64,000 nucleotides of DNA from an uncultured Paludibaculum sp. (GCF_963665245.1 NZ_OY762268.1:496001-560000); one strand, 5' to 3'; numbered from the stretch's first letter, positions 33,282 through 42,198 are shown. Notes: generated from the sequence alone by a model not told the origin. Made by a program: numbers and translations.

Positions 33282-34367
33282 ATGAAGCGAATCATGCTAG
33301 CCCTGATCGTCACCGGGACGGCTGCCCAGGCAGCGGTCCTGGTGGGCGACTCTGCCCGTGGCGCGGCCTTGTTCAAGAGTCAGAACTGCGAGACGTGTCA
33401 TAGCGTGAATGGTGAAGGCGGAAAGATGGCTCCGGATCTGGGCAAGCGCTCGAGCCGGGGCTACTCCCCCGCCGACCTCTCGGCGCTGATGTGGAACCAT
33501 GCTCCACAGATGTGGTCGGCCATGGAGAAGGCGAGCATCGCCAAGCCCAAGCTGGACAGCCAGCAGGCGGCCGATCTCTTTGCCTACTTCTTCGCGGCCC
33601 GCTATTTCGAGAAGCAGGGCGATGCCGGACGCGGCCGTCATCTCTTTGTCTCGAAAGGGTGTTCGGATTGCCACAACATCACCTCCACCAACGGTCTGGG
33701 TGGGACACCCGTTCAGAAGTGGGATGCGGTGACCGACCCCATCGAACTGGCCCGCCAGATGTGGAACCACTCGCCGAAGATGCGCGAGACGATGACAGCC
33801 AAGGGTATGAAGCTGCCTGAACTCACGTCGGTGGAGATGAACGACATTGCCGTTTATCTCCAGAATCTGCCGCAGACCAGGAACCGGAAGCCTGAATTTG
33901 CGCCGGCCTCTCCCACGACCGGGGAGGAGTTGTTCCAGGCCAAAGGTTGCATCGGTTGCCACGTCGGCGACAACAGTCTGGCGAAGAAGACTTCCCTGCG
34001 GACGGCCAGCGAGTTTGCGGCCTCCATGTGGAACCATTCGAGCAAGATGAAGCAGCAGTCGGAGCTGCGGCCCGAGGAGATGCGGCGGCTGGTGGGCTAC
34101 ATCTGGTCTCTGCAGTTCGCCAACGACAACGGGACCGCGGCGCGGGGCCAGAAGGTCTTCGAAGCCCGGGGCTGCGGCAACTGTCACGACCAGGGGTCCG
34201 CGCCGAAGCTCCACCTGGGCGACCGCGCGAACTCTTACGAAATGATCTCCGTGCTGTGGGCCCACGGTCCCACGATGCAGAAGGAGATGACCAGCAAGGG
34301 CATCAAGTGGCCGCGATTTGAGAATACGGATATGTCGGATCTGCTGGCGTTTTTGAAGACGCGGTAG
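33282..34367 (+). CDS. Tetraheme cytochrome c of four tandem monohaem modules
   Basis: 361 residues. Signal peptide MKRIMLALIVTGTAAQA. Four CxxCH motifs at residues 36 (CETCH), 127 (CSDCH), 223 (CIGCH) and 298 (CGNCH). Each is followed 27-35 residues later by a W-x-H-x3-M motif: MWNHAPQM (70), MWNHSPKM (160), MWNHSSKM (249) and LWAHGPTM (325). His or Met of this motif could be the distal haem ligand. It sits 15 bases after the barrel gene, after a GGGGAGG site, so it belongs to the same operon. Probably periplasmic, a candidate electron shuttle feeding the conduit. The exact family is not recognised. Confidence 0.85.
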   Translation: MKRIMLALIVTGTAAQAAVLVGDSARGAALFKSQNCETCHSVNGEGGKMAPDLGKRSSRGYSPADLSALMWNHAPQMWSAMEKASIAKPKLDSQQAADLFAYFFAARYFEKQGDAGRGRHLFVSKGCSDCHNITSTNGLGGTPVQKWDAVTDPIELARQMWNHSPKMRETMTAKGMKLPELTSVEMNDIAVYLQNLPQTRNRKPEFAPASPTTGEELFQAKGCIGCHVGDNSLAKKTSLRTASEFAASMWNHSSKMKQQSELRPEEMRRLVGYIWSLQFANDNGTAARGQKVFEARGCGNCHDQGSAPKLHLGDRANSYEMISVLWAHGPTMQKEMTSKGIKWPRFENTDMSDLLAFLKTR

Positions 34368-34388
34368 GTCACGTTCGGGTTCAATAAC

Positions 34389-34419
34389 GGTGGAGCCGCT
34401 GGCCGGGCTCCGCCTCTTT
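34389..34419 (+). terminator. Terminator after the EET operon
   Basis: GGTGGAGCC (34389-34397) pairs with GGCTCCGCC (34406-34414) with one mismatch, then TCTTT. It lies between the tetraheme gene stop and the convergent patatin fragment. Confidence 0.55.
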
Positions 34420-34429
34420 CGTTGGGCGG

Positions 34430-35116
34430 TTAATTGAGCTCCTGCAAGAAGGTGATCACCTTTTTCGTCTCCGGTTTGGCTAGTGATTGCTTCCAGGCCA
34501 AATCGAGCTTTGATTTCTCGTCCTGCGTGAGATGCCATGAGAGGGGCGCATCCGGTCCCGGGTAAGAGAACCGCGCCACTGTCAGGGCAACGCCACGGGC
34601 GTGCAGAATTTCTTCCAGCAACTTTACGTCGAGGTCGTTTCGCGCCCGCTGTGATCTGTCCCGGACTTTCAGCAGTGTGTTCAACGGGGCGAAGGTCTGA
34701 AAGAACCAGCCGCGCTGGGAACTGGTGCGGTCGTCCTCGGTGGGAAGGCCATCATCGATCTGGATGAGCAGCGCGCGCTTCCTGGGAGAAGTTCGTAGCG
34801 CCTCGGTCAGGAAGAGCGTGGCGGAGACAATACCAAAGTTGTCGTAGTAGCCCCCGTCGGCCATGTGGTAAGAGGATTCCACCTGCACGTTTTCCGGACG
34901 GCTGACAGGCGTGACATAGGGGAAGGTGGCCGAGACTCTCGCGGCAGTTACGGGGGCAAGGTCCAAGCCCCGATAAAGACCGTAGAACGAGACGTCCCGT
35001 GGTTCTCGGCCTCCAATGGCCAGAGCCGGCAGGTCGACCGTGCCCATGGTGAAACGGTCGCCGGTCTCGACGAGAGTCGCGTTGAAGATCTGAGCCGGCC
35101 GCAAGCCCGCCCTAAC
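34430..35116 (-). pseudogene. Patatin-like phospholipase, C-terminal fragment (split by IS)
   Basis: Carries the C-terminal third of a patatin-like protein, from RAGLRPAQIFNATLVETGD to the stop, including the catalytic-aspartate motif ADGGYYDNFG. The N-terminal part with the oxyanion loop and nucleophile serine is on the other side of the insertion element (37063-38430). An open frame continues upstream to 35257 only because IS sequence happens to be open; those residues are not patatin. Without the N-terminal half the fragment cannot be an active lipase. The six bases 35111-35116 (CCTAAC) are one copy of the target duplication. Confidence 0.88.
35111..35116. repeat. Target site duplication, left copy (CCTAAC)
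   Basis: Six-base direct repeat immediately outside the left IS end; the partner copy is at 37063-37068. A 5-6 base duplication is the usual size for this transposase family. Confidence 0.85.
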
Positions 35117-35216
35117 CCGAAGTTCCAAGCCCTGAAATAGCCCAACGCCTTCTGGTTCAGTCATGTAAGGTGATTTCGAGGTTACATTTGTAGCCACTAA
35201 ATATGTCAGATACCAC

Positions 35217-35245
35217 TTGCCTTCCTTTCCTCTCTCCCTTATAAT
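35217..35245 (+). promoter_or_regulatory. Transposase promoter inside the IS
   Basis: TTGCCT (35217-35222) and a perfect TATAAT (35240-35245) are separated by exactly 17 bases. Transcription would begin at about 35252, at or next to the ATG at 35251, implying a leaderless transcript; no ribosome binding site is seen upstream. Confidence 0.6.
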
Positions 35246-35250
35246 TGGCC

Positions 35251-36984
35251 ATGCCATCCAGGACCGGCCGGGTTCATGTGGCCACCACTTCCCGGACCTA
35301 CAAAGGCAAACTCTACCAGACCCACTTGCTCCGCCGCTCCTTCCGCGTCGGCTCCCAGGTCCGCCACGAAACCCTCGGCAACATCTCCCATCTCCCGCCC
35401 GATCTCATCGACCTCATTCGTCGCTCTCTCGCCGGTGAGCAGTTCCTCCCCGCCTCCCAAGCTTTCCTCGTCGAACGCAATCTCCCTCACGGCCATGTCC
35501 AGGCCGTGCTCGGCTCCATGCATCGTCTCGGCCTCGATTCGCTGCTGGCCTCTAAACCCTGCCGCGAGCGCGACCTCGTTCTCGCCATGATCGCCGAACG
35601 TCTTCTGCACCCCTGCTCCAAACTCGCCACCACCAGGCTTTGGCACACCACCACTCTGGCCGAGGAACTCGGGGTCGCCGACGCCACCGAAGACGACTTG
35701 TACCAGGCCATGGACTGGCTGCTGGCCCGCCAGTCGCACATCGAAAAGAAACTCGCCCAGCGCCACCTCCACGACGGTTCCCTGGTGCTCTATGACGTCA
35801 GCAGTAGTTACTACGAAGGTCACACCTGCCCCTTGGCGCGACTCGGCCACAACCGCGACGGAAAGAAGGGACTGCCCATCATCGTCTACGGCCTGCTGAC
35901 CGACAGTGAAGGCCGCCCCGTGGCCGTCGACGTTTATCCCGGCAATACCGGCGATCCCACCACCGTTCCCGATCAAGTGGATAAGCTCCGCCAACGTTTC
36001 GGCCTGTCCCGCGTGGTTCTGGTGGGCGACCGCGGCATGCTCACCGAAACGCAGATCGGCCAGCTTAAACAGCATCCCGGACTCGGTTGGATCTCGGCCC
36101 TGCGCGGGCCGGCGATTCGCGAACTGGTCGACGGCGGAAGCCTGCAACTGTCCCTGTTCGACGAAACCAATCTGGCCGAGATCAATTCGCCCGTCTATCC
36201 CGGCGAGCGCCTGGTGGCCTGCTTCAATCCGCTGCTGGCCGACGAGCGCAGGCGGAAGCGAGGCGAGCTGATCGAGGCCACCGAGAAGGAGTTGGCCAAG
36301 ATCGCCGCCCAGGTCAAGCGCCGCACGCGCACTCCGCTCAGTGAGGCCGAGATCGCGCTGAAAGTGGGCAGGGTCTTGAACCGCTACAAGGTCGCCAAAC
36401 ACTTCGAGCTCAACATCGCCGATGGCGTCTTCGCCTGGACCCGGCGAGAGGAATCGATCCGGCGCGAAAGCCAACTGGACGGCGTCTACGTGGTGCGCAC
36501 CAGCGAGCCCGAGAGCCGTTGCTCGGCCCCGGACGCGGTACGCCGCTACAAGAGCCTGGCGCAGGTGGAGCGCGCCTTCCGCAGTCTGAAAGGAATGGAT
36601 CTGCGAATCCGCCCCATCCATCACCGCACCGAGGACCATGTGCGGGCGCACATTCTGCTCTGTATGCTGGCCTTCTATGTGGAGTGGCACATGCGCAGAG
36701 ATCTGGCTCCTTTGCTGTTTCAGGATGAGGAACTCAGCCGAGATCGAACTCGCCGCGATCCGGTTGCGCCGGCTGAGTGCTCGGCTTCGGCTCAGCGGAA
36801 GAAGTTGGAACGTGTCACCGCCGATGGCTTCCCCGTCCACAGCTTCGAGACTCTGTTGCGAGAGCTTGCCACGCGCTGCCGCAACACCTGCCGCATTCCT
36901 TCCGACCCAAGCGCCACAACCTTCCAGCAACTCACCGAACCCACTGCTTTGCAAGCCCGTGCCCTCCGACTCCTGGGTCTGTAG
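35251..36984 (+). CDS. IS1634-family DDE transposase
   Basis: 577 residues, full length. The N-terminal region (HLLRRSFRVGSQVRHETLGN) and central DDE core are typical: YDVSSSYYEG (first Asp), VLVGDRGML (second Asp), and a C-terminal VERAFRSLKGMDLRIRPI (YRxxxxVE-type Glu region) followed by HHRTEDHVRAHILL. I prefer ATG 35251 to the TTG at 35245 because the -10 element covers the latter. There is no frameshift or stop in the gene, so the element may be active. The large antisense frames in this stretch are shadows. Confidence 0.92.
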   Translation: MPSRTGRVHVATTSRTYKGKLYQTHLLRRSFRVGSQVRHETLGNISHLPPDLIDLIRRSLAGEQFLPASQAFLVERNLPHGHVQAVLGSMHRLGLDSLLASKPCRERDLVLAMIAERLLHPCSKLATTRLWHTTTLAEELGVADATEDDLYQAMDWLLARQSHIEKKLAQRHLHDGSLVLYDVSSSYYEGHTCPLARLGHNRDGKKGLPIIVYGLLTDSEGRPVAVDVYPGNTGDPTTVPDQVDKLRQRFGLSRVVLVGDRGMLTETQIGQLKQHPGLGWISALRGPAIRELVDGGSLQLSLFDETNLAEINSPVYPGERLVACFNPLLADERRRKRGELIEATEKELAKIAAQVKRRTRTPLSEAEIALKVGRVLNRYKVAKHFELNIADGVFAWTRREESIRRESQLDGVYVVRTSEPESRCSAPDAVRRYKSLAQVERAFRSLKGMDLRIRPIHHRTEDHVRAHILLCMLAFYVEWHMRRDLAPLLFQDEELSRDRTRRDPVAPAECSASAQRKKLERVTADGFPVHSFETLLRELATRCRNTCRIPSDPSATTFQQLTEPTALQARALRLLGL

Positions 36985-37062
36985 CCAGAAACAGGAAGAC
37001 CAGTTCTGCCTCTTCCACCGTCATATCAGGCAGATAGTGCCTATTGCCAGATGGAACTTCGG

Positions 37063-37068
37063 CCTAAC
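37063..37068. repeat. Target site duplication, right copy (CCTAAC)
   Basis: Second copy of CCTAAC, directly after the right IS end. Together with 35111-35116 it defines the insertion point. Confidence 0.85.
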
Positions 37069-38430
37069 ACTGGGCCGCCAATCGGAAAGGCGGGTGGGGA
37101 GCGGGATGTTGCGAGCCCACACCTTCTCTAGGGCCCAGCCACTGTTCATGTGGGGCGGGAAGACGAGCAAGAGGCGGAGGAGATCCGGGTAGACGACGCC
37201 CCAGGCAACGGCGTCCAGGCTGGAGGCGCGCGGGGGGTCGATCACCTGCGACTGGAGTGAGTCCAACGGGATGGCGCCGTTGCGGTAGGCGGCAGTGAAG
37301 TAGAGGCTGCCGACACTCCCACCGGAGACCGAACTGATCAGGCGCACCGCTCGTGGGAAGCTGGCTGGCCCTCCCGGTAGCGTGGCGGCGGCCCGCGTCA
37401 GCCCGGCAAGGACGGTCGTGGTCCAGGCAGCGGCGTGAATTCCTCCTCCACTTGTAGCGACGACCACGACGCCTGACACTCCGGAGGGCTGAGTGGCTTC
37501 GACGACACATTGCGGGGAAAGGCCGACGACCGGATCGACCGGTTCGGTGTGGAACGTGTGGTCTGAGCGCGGGCACCAGGACGCGATCATACTGATAAGG
37601 AGAATAGGGGTGATGCAAGGGATGCGATAGCGGTCAAGCCAGAAGGCCAAGCTGCCGAAGACGAGGCAGAGCACCGTGAGGAGAATCAGGACCGAACCGA
37701 GCGCGGGGGCGGCAAAGGTCCGCACCCAGTAGTTGGGCGCAGAGGGATCGCCGAGCAGGCCCAGGACGGCGTAGATCAATAGCCAGACGAGGGCCAGCGT
37801 CGCCGCGAAGACATGAACCGGCAGGATGCGGTCTTCATAGATGAGTTCCCTGCCCGGCTGCTGGATGTGGAAGAAGAGGTAGCCCTCCGGATCGGCTTTC
37901 ATAGCGGGAAACAGGAACAGCAAGAATCGGTGGACACCGGGAGCCTGCGGCGTGCGTTGCCACAGAAAGGCTGTGGCTGCGATGAGCACGATCGCGGCGC
38001 CGCCGCCGCCCAGAGCATAGGCGGCTTTGCCCAACAGGCTGATTCGAGTGGACAGAGCGAGTGCCTGCCCGATAAGGAACGCGGCACCGATGAGGTAGAG
38101 GATCAGCAACCAGAGAGTGACGGTACGGACACACAACGGACCGAGGCTGCGGGAGGACTCCCAGGTGTCCGGAAGCCGCGGCAACCGAAATCTCGATTGG
38201 CAGTAGCGCAGGACGATCTCGCTGGTGACGGTCTCGACCGAGACCAGGAGGAGGGTGAGGGTCGAGACGGTGAAGAGTCCGCCTGGCTGGAGGTCGAAGA
38301 CGCCGCCAAGCAGCCCCTTGATTCCCGGGGCTGCGTGGACAGCGATCACCAGGCCGATTTGGAAGCCGCAGACCGAAAGCGGGACCCGAAGCAGGTAGAG
38401 TAGTTGGACCAAACGCAAACCGTTTTTCAT
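37063..38430 (-). pseudogene. Patatin-like phospholipase, N-terminal fragment (split by IS)
   Basis: 456 native codons. A membrane domain of about seven hydrophobic segments fills residues 1-300. It is followed by the start of a patatin domain with the glycine-rich oxyanion loop ATSGGGIHAAAW and the nucleophile elbow SSVSGGSVGS. The frame then runs 13 codons into the IS and stops at 37021. Joining R456 (AGG, 37063-37065) to the base at 35110 gives LSDWRPSVRAGLRPAQIFNA in one frame, so the ancestral protein had about 682 residues. The ATG has an AGGAGG site and lies nine bases after the neighbouring pseudogene, suggesting one old operon. Confidence 0.88.
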
Positions 38431-38439
38431 TCCGGCCTC

Positions 38440-39077
38440 CTATTCAATCGCGCTGCTGGAGATCACGCTGTCACCGGACAGAATCACCACGATCCACTTA
38501 ACGTTGAGGGGCAGTTGCGGCATGGCGAACATCGCTTGGGTAGGGGGAGTCAGCGCCAGATCCTCCACGCTCTGCGGCTTGGCTCCTTCCACCGACTGGC
38601 GCACTTTAATTTCGAGTTTGTCGCCGCAGGCGCCGAGGTCCACAAGGTCCTCCCCGCTTAGTGTGACGGTCTTGCCGTCACCGCTCTTCTTCGCCGATCT
38701 GATCTTGCGGTCTGGTTTCTGTAGAAAGGCTTTGACATTGGCGGCGTACGTCGCGCCTCCGGCGGCGGAGAAAACCTGAGGAGTCCAGCAGGCGGCTGGC
38801 AGTTTGAGCGGAGCTTCGAAATAACTAGTTGGATGCCGGCGTACTTGTCGGCGATCTCATTGCCAAACACATGGCGGCAGACCGAGGGTGGCAGGAGGAC
38901 GGCATGCAGCGAGACATCACGGGACACGTTGGAATCCACCTCGATGGGCTCACCTTGCGAGTTGAGCTTTTTGAGTCCTTCGGTCTGGTTGAGACCAGCG
39001 GGAATGGGTGGCGTTTGCGCGCCGGCCAGTCCGGCAATGATACACACCAGGGATAGGGCAATTCTCATGCGCAGCAC
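38440..39077 (-). pseudogene. Secreted hypothetical protein, frameshifted and probably internally deleted
   Basis: The N-terminal part (GTG 39077 with GGAG seven bases upstream, signal peptide MRIALSLVCIIAGLAGA, then SRDVSLHAVLLPPSVCRHVFGNEIADKYAGIQL) runs in one frame to about 38825. The C-terminal part (SYFEAPLKLPAACWTPQVF...VDLGACGDKLEIKV...LPLNVKWIVVILSG) continues in another frame to the stop at 38440. The two parts read as one secreted protein broken by a frameshift. From memory, acidobacterial relatives with the ...VFGxEIAxxYAxI... motif are longer, so an internal deletion at the join is likely; this is inference. The 9-base gap to the patatin gene suggests they were co-transcribed. 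Confidence 0.6.
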
Positions 39078-39133
39078 TGGTTTTCTCCTTCAGTGACGGT
39101 AGGCCCGACCAAGCATGAACCGGGGTCGGTGGA

Positions 39134-39165
39134 CCGCTTCCGTAGCCTTATATCGGTAGAAGCGG
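39134..39165. repeat. Inverted repeat after the ABC permease gene
   Basis: CCGCTTC (39134-39140) pairs with GAAGCGG (39159-39165) over an 18-base loop, downstream of the permease stop. No T-run follows on the minus strand. Possible weak terminator. Confidence 0.3.
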
Positions 39166-39197
39166 GAACCCGTGAGAATTGGTGACACGAAATCCGT

Positions 39198-41849
39198 CTA
39201 TTCGTGCCGCAGCGTTGTAGCCGGATCCAGTCGCAGGATGCGCGCCGCGGGGGCCAGGCTCGCCAGCACCGCTACCAACAACAATCCTGCCGCGACGCCC
39301 GCCAAGGTCAGCGGGTCGGAGGTCGTGACACCCCACAGCATGCTGCGCAGGACGCGCGTTACGGCCAGCGCCCCCAGCAGTCCGATCGAGACACCGGTGA
39401 GTGTCAGCCAAAAGCCCGGCAACACTACCGAACGCACGGTCTGCCCCGTCGTTGCGCCCAGCGCCATGCGGATGCCCAGCTCGCGGGTGCGCTCTGTGAC
39501 GGCGCCGGAGATCAGACCGTAGAGGCCGATGCCGGAAAGCAGCAGGGCCAAGCCGGCCAGGGCCGTGAGCAGGGCCATCATGAAGCGCGGCAGATCCAGC
39601 CGGCCGGCTCGGACTTCGTCCATCTCCTGAAAGGCCGAGATGGGCAGGAGCGGATCAATGGTACCTATTGCCTGCTGGATGCCGCTCATCAGAGCGTTGC
39701 GGCCGCCCGAGCCACGGACCACCCAACTCGGCGAGAACCACGTGTGGGCCATGATCACCAGATCCGGCGAGAGCTGGGCGGCGGGGACATAGAGATAAGG
39801 CACCTGGCCGTAAGGACCGAAGTTGCCCCAGCCGGCTCCGGACTGCACGTCTCCGACCACGCCCACCACCTGGAATTGCTGTTTGCCCAACTGGATGTGG
39901 CTGCCGACGGCCTCCTGCTCGCGGAAGTAGGTGGCGGCGAAGGCGTTGTTTACGATGACGGACGGGGCGGAGGAAGCCGTGTCGGCGTCGGAGAAGAGGC
40001 GACCGCGGCGCAGGGGGACCCGTAAGGTCTCGAAGAAGCCGGGCGAGACGTAGGTGAGGTTGGTGATCTCGTTGCGCTGCTCGCGGGCGGCGGGTCCGTC
40101 CAGGCGGTGGAAGCCGACGTTCAGGGCGCGTTGATAGGGAAGGCTCAGGGTGACCGCGGCGGACTCGACGCCGGGGCTCTGCCGGATGCGCGCCAAGCCG
40201 TCGCGGAACAGGGCTGAAACACGGGCCGGGTCCTGGTAGCGTGTGTCCTGCAGAGAGAAGGTGGCCGAGAGGACGTGGTTGGGGTCGAAGCCTGGATCGA
40301 GGCCTCGGAGGTGGGCGAAACTGCGCAGAAGCAGGCCGGAGGAGACCAACAAAATCACTCCAAGGGCCACCTCACTGACGACCAGCAGCCTTTGGGGCCA
40401 GTGGTTGGCTCGGCCGGCGTGGCCACGACCGCCGCTTTGGATGAGGGTCCCATTGATGTCGAGACGGCTGAAATGGAGGGCCGGAGCGAGGCCGAAGAGG
40501 AGGCTCGTGAGCAGGGACAGCGCAGCCGTAGCGGCGAGGACGCGCGGATCCACCTCCACACGCTGCCAGATTGGGAAGAGGTCGCCGGCCAGGCGTGTCA
40601 AGCCGCGCAGGGCAGCGGCGCCCAACACGGTGCCGAGCAGCCCGCCGGCGATCGAGATGATCAGGCTTTCTGTGAGCAACTGGCGCACGATGCCGGCGCG
40701 GCCGCAGCCGAGCGCGAGGCGAGTGGCCAGCTCCCGGGCGCGGGTGCCGGCTCGAGCCAGCAGCAGGCTGGCGATGTTGACACAGGCGATGAGCAGGACC
40801 ACGCCGACGGCGCTCCAGAGGATCAGCAGCGGAGTGCGGATGTCGGCCGTGTAGCTTGCCTGCAAGGGCACGGCGAGCAGGCGGTACTCGTCCGGCTCGT
40901 TCGCGCGGCGCGTGCGGGGGCGGGCCGCCCAGGCAGCGTCGAGCTGGGCTTGCGCGGCCTGCCAGGAAGTGGCGGCGGGCAGACGGGCGACGACGTGGTA
41001 GTTGCTGCCCCGCCCTTCTCCGGTGGTACTCGGACGCAATGGGGTCCAGACATCGACCTCGGCCTCCGCGCGGAACCCGTCGGGCATCACGCCGACCACG
41101 GTGTAGGGCTCGCCGCGGAGCTGGATCGTCCTGCCTGCCACCTGGGGATCGAGGGCAAAGAGGCGCCTCCAGAGGGTGTGGCTGAGGATGGCAACCTTGG
41201 GGCCGCCGTCGCGGTCCTCTTCAGCGTTGAACTCGCGGCCGACCTGGGGCGGCACGCCCAGGGTGGCGAAGTAGCCCGCGCCGACGCGCTGCTGGTGCGT
41301 GAACTCGGCTCGGTTCTGGCCCGGGAAGGCGAGATTGACTCCGGTGACCGTGCCGCTGTAGACCGCTTTGCCGGCTCCGGGCAGGCCGTCGCGGACGAGT
41401 TCCCAGACGCTGCCGTTCACACCCGTGTTCATGCCGCCGCCCCCGCCAACGAACTGAACGATGACTTGCGCCAGACGGTCCGGCTGCGGATAGGGTAGAG
41501 GCCGCAGCAGCAGGCAATCGACGATGCTGAAGATGGCCGTGTTGGCACCGATGCCGAGGGCCAGGGTCAGGACAGCCGTCAGAAAGAAGGCAGGGCTGCG
41601 GCGCAGGGCGCGCGCGGCATAGCGCAGATCGCGCAACATGGTCTCCAGCGGACGGATCGTATTCATCGCCCGGATCTCCTCCCGCACCAACTGCGTGTTG
41701 CCGAACTTGCGCAGGGCCGCGTCGCGGGCTTCCTGTGGGGTCATGCCGCGCTCGATGTTCTCGGCCGTTTCGATGTCGAGGTACGACTCGATCTCGGCGG
41801 CGCGCTCGCGTTCCCATTGGCCTCGGCGAAAGTATCTGGTCCAGCGCAT
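39198..41849 (-). CDS. Acidobacterial duplicated-orphan-permease-type ABC transporter permease
   Basis: 883 residues. The short N-terminal soluble part (about 1-85, EIESYLDIETAENIERGMTPQEARDAALRKFG) is the domain peculiar to this acidobacterial family. It is followed by two FtsX/MacB-type units: membrane segments near 90-110 (FFLTAVLTLALGIGANTAIFSIVDCLLLRPLPYP), a large periplasmic loop, three segments around 330-440, a second loop and the final segments at about 770-870. No ATPase gene is adjacent, hence 'orphan permease'. The GGAGGAG site precedes the ATG, five bases from the PadR stop. Substrate unknown; relatives of MacB and LolC act in lipoprotein or toxin export. Confidence 0.92.
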   Translation of the reverse strand: MRWTRYFRRGQWERERAAEIESYLDIETAENIERGMTPQEARDAALRKFGNTQLVREEIRAMNTIRPLETMLRDLRYAARALRRSPAFFLTAVLTLALGIGANTAIFSIVDCLLLRPLPYPQPDRLAQVIVQFVGGGGGMNTGVNGSVWELVRDGLPGAGKAVYSGTVTGVNLAFPGQNRAEFTHQQRVGAGYFATLGVPPQVGREFNAEEDRDGGPKVAILSHTLWRRLFALDPQVAGRTIQLRGEPYTVVGVMPDGFRAEAEVDVWTPLRPSTTGEGRGSNYHVVARLPAATSWQAAQAQLDAAWAARPRTRRANEPDEYRLLAVPLQASYTADIRTPLLILWSAVGVVLLIACVNIASLLLARAGTRARELATRLALGCGRAGIVRQLLTESLIISIAGGLLGTVLGAAALRGLTRLAGDLFPIWQRVEVDPRVLAATAALSLLTSLLFGLAPALHFSRLDINGTLIQSGGRGHAGRANHWPQRLLVVSEVALGVILLVSSGLLLRSFAHLRGLDPGFDPNHVLSATFSLQDTRYQDPARVSALFRDGLARIRQSPGVESAAVTLSLPYQRALNVGFHRLDGPAAREQRNEITNLTYVSPGFFETLRVPLRRGRLFSDADTASSAPSVIVNNAFAATYFREQEAVGSHIQLGKQQFQVVGVVGDVQSGAGWGNFGPYGQVPYLYVPAAQLSPDLVIMAHTWFSPSWVVRGSGGRNALMSGIQQAIGTIDPLLPISAFQEMDEVRAGRLDLPRFMMALLTALAGLALLLSGIGLYGLISGAVTERTRELGIRMALGATTGQTVRSVVLPGFWLTLTGVSIGLLGALAVTRVLRSMLWGVTTSDPLTLAGVAAGLLLVAVLASLAPAARILRLDPATTLRHE

Positions 41850-41854
41850 GGCCG

Positions 41855-42196
41855 TTACTCCTCCACGGGCCGGATGACACGATCAATCGCCCGGACAAGC
41901 TGGGTCCAGCGATCCGTCTCGGCGGTGAGCTGCTTGCGACCCTCCGGCGTCAGGCGGTAGTAACGCGCCTTGCGGTTGTTCTCCGAGGTGCCCCAGAATG
42001 ACGCGATCCAGCCGCGGCTCTCCAGACGGTGCAGCGCCGGGTAGAGGGATCCGTGCTCCACCTGCAGGACCTCCTCGGACCGGTGCTCGATGACGTGCGC
42101 AATGGTATGGCCATGCGCCGGTCCCATGACCAAGGTCTGGAGGATGAGCATGTCCAGGGTGCCCTGGACGAGGTCGGACGATTCGCGTTTCGGCAT
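41855..42196 (-). CDS. PadR-family transcriptional regulator (acidobacterial type)
   Basis: 113 residues, the usual PadR length. It shows the winged-helix signature LVQGTLDMLILQTLVMGPAHGHTIA, then VEHGSLYPALHRLESRGWIAS and YRLTPEGRKQL, the PF03551 pattern. It is the first gene of a two-gene unit with the orphan ABC permease, the standard arrangement of this family in acidobacteria. A 9-bp perfect inverted repeat ends three bases before the ATG, so it is very probably autoregulated, with the permease under the same control. The inducer is unknown. Confidence 0.93.
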   Translation of the reverse strand: MPKRESSDLVQGTLDMLILQTLVMGPAHGHTIAHVIEHRSEEVLQVEHGSLYPALHRLESRGWIASFWGTSENNRKARYYRLTPEGRKQLTAETDRWTQLVRAIDRVIRPVEE

Positions 42197-42198
42197 GC

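Larger units (their letters stand above)
35117..37062 (+). mobile_element. IS1634-like insertion sequence, 1946 bp, complete
   Basis: Bounded by terminal inverted repeats that begin CCGAAGTTCCA at the left (35117-35127) and end TGGAACTTCGG at the right (37052-37062), 11 bp perfect, with weaker similarity further in (AAATAGCC-like at left, AATAGGC-like at right). Flanked by CCTAAC duplications. Holds one full-length transposase gene with its own promoter. Single precise insertion into the patatin gene, transcribed opposite to it. Intact ends, intact gene and exact duplication indicate a fairly recent event. Confidence 0.9.

Noticed and set aside
34430..35257. 275-codon intact gene reading of the patatin C-terminal frame
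   Set aside because: The first 49 codons lie inside the insertion element; only 34430-35116 is host sequence.
35239..36954. 571-codon minus-strand frame inside the insertion element
   Set aside because: Antisense of the transposase; glycine/alanine-rich translation with no motif.
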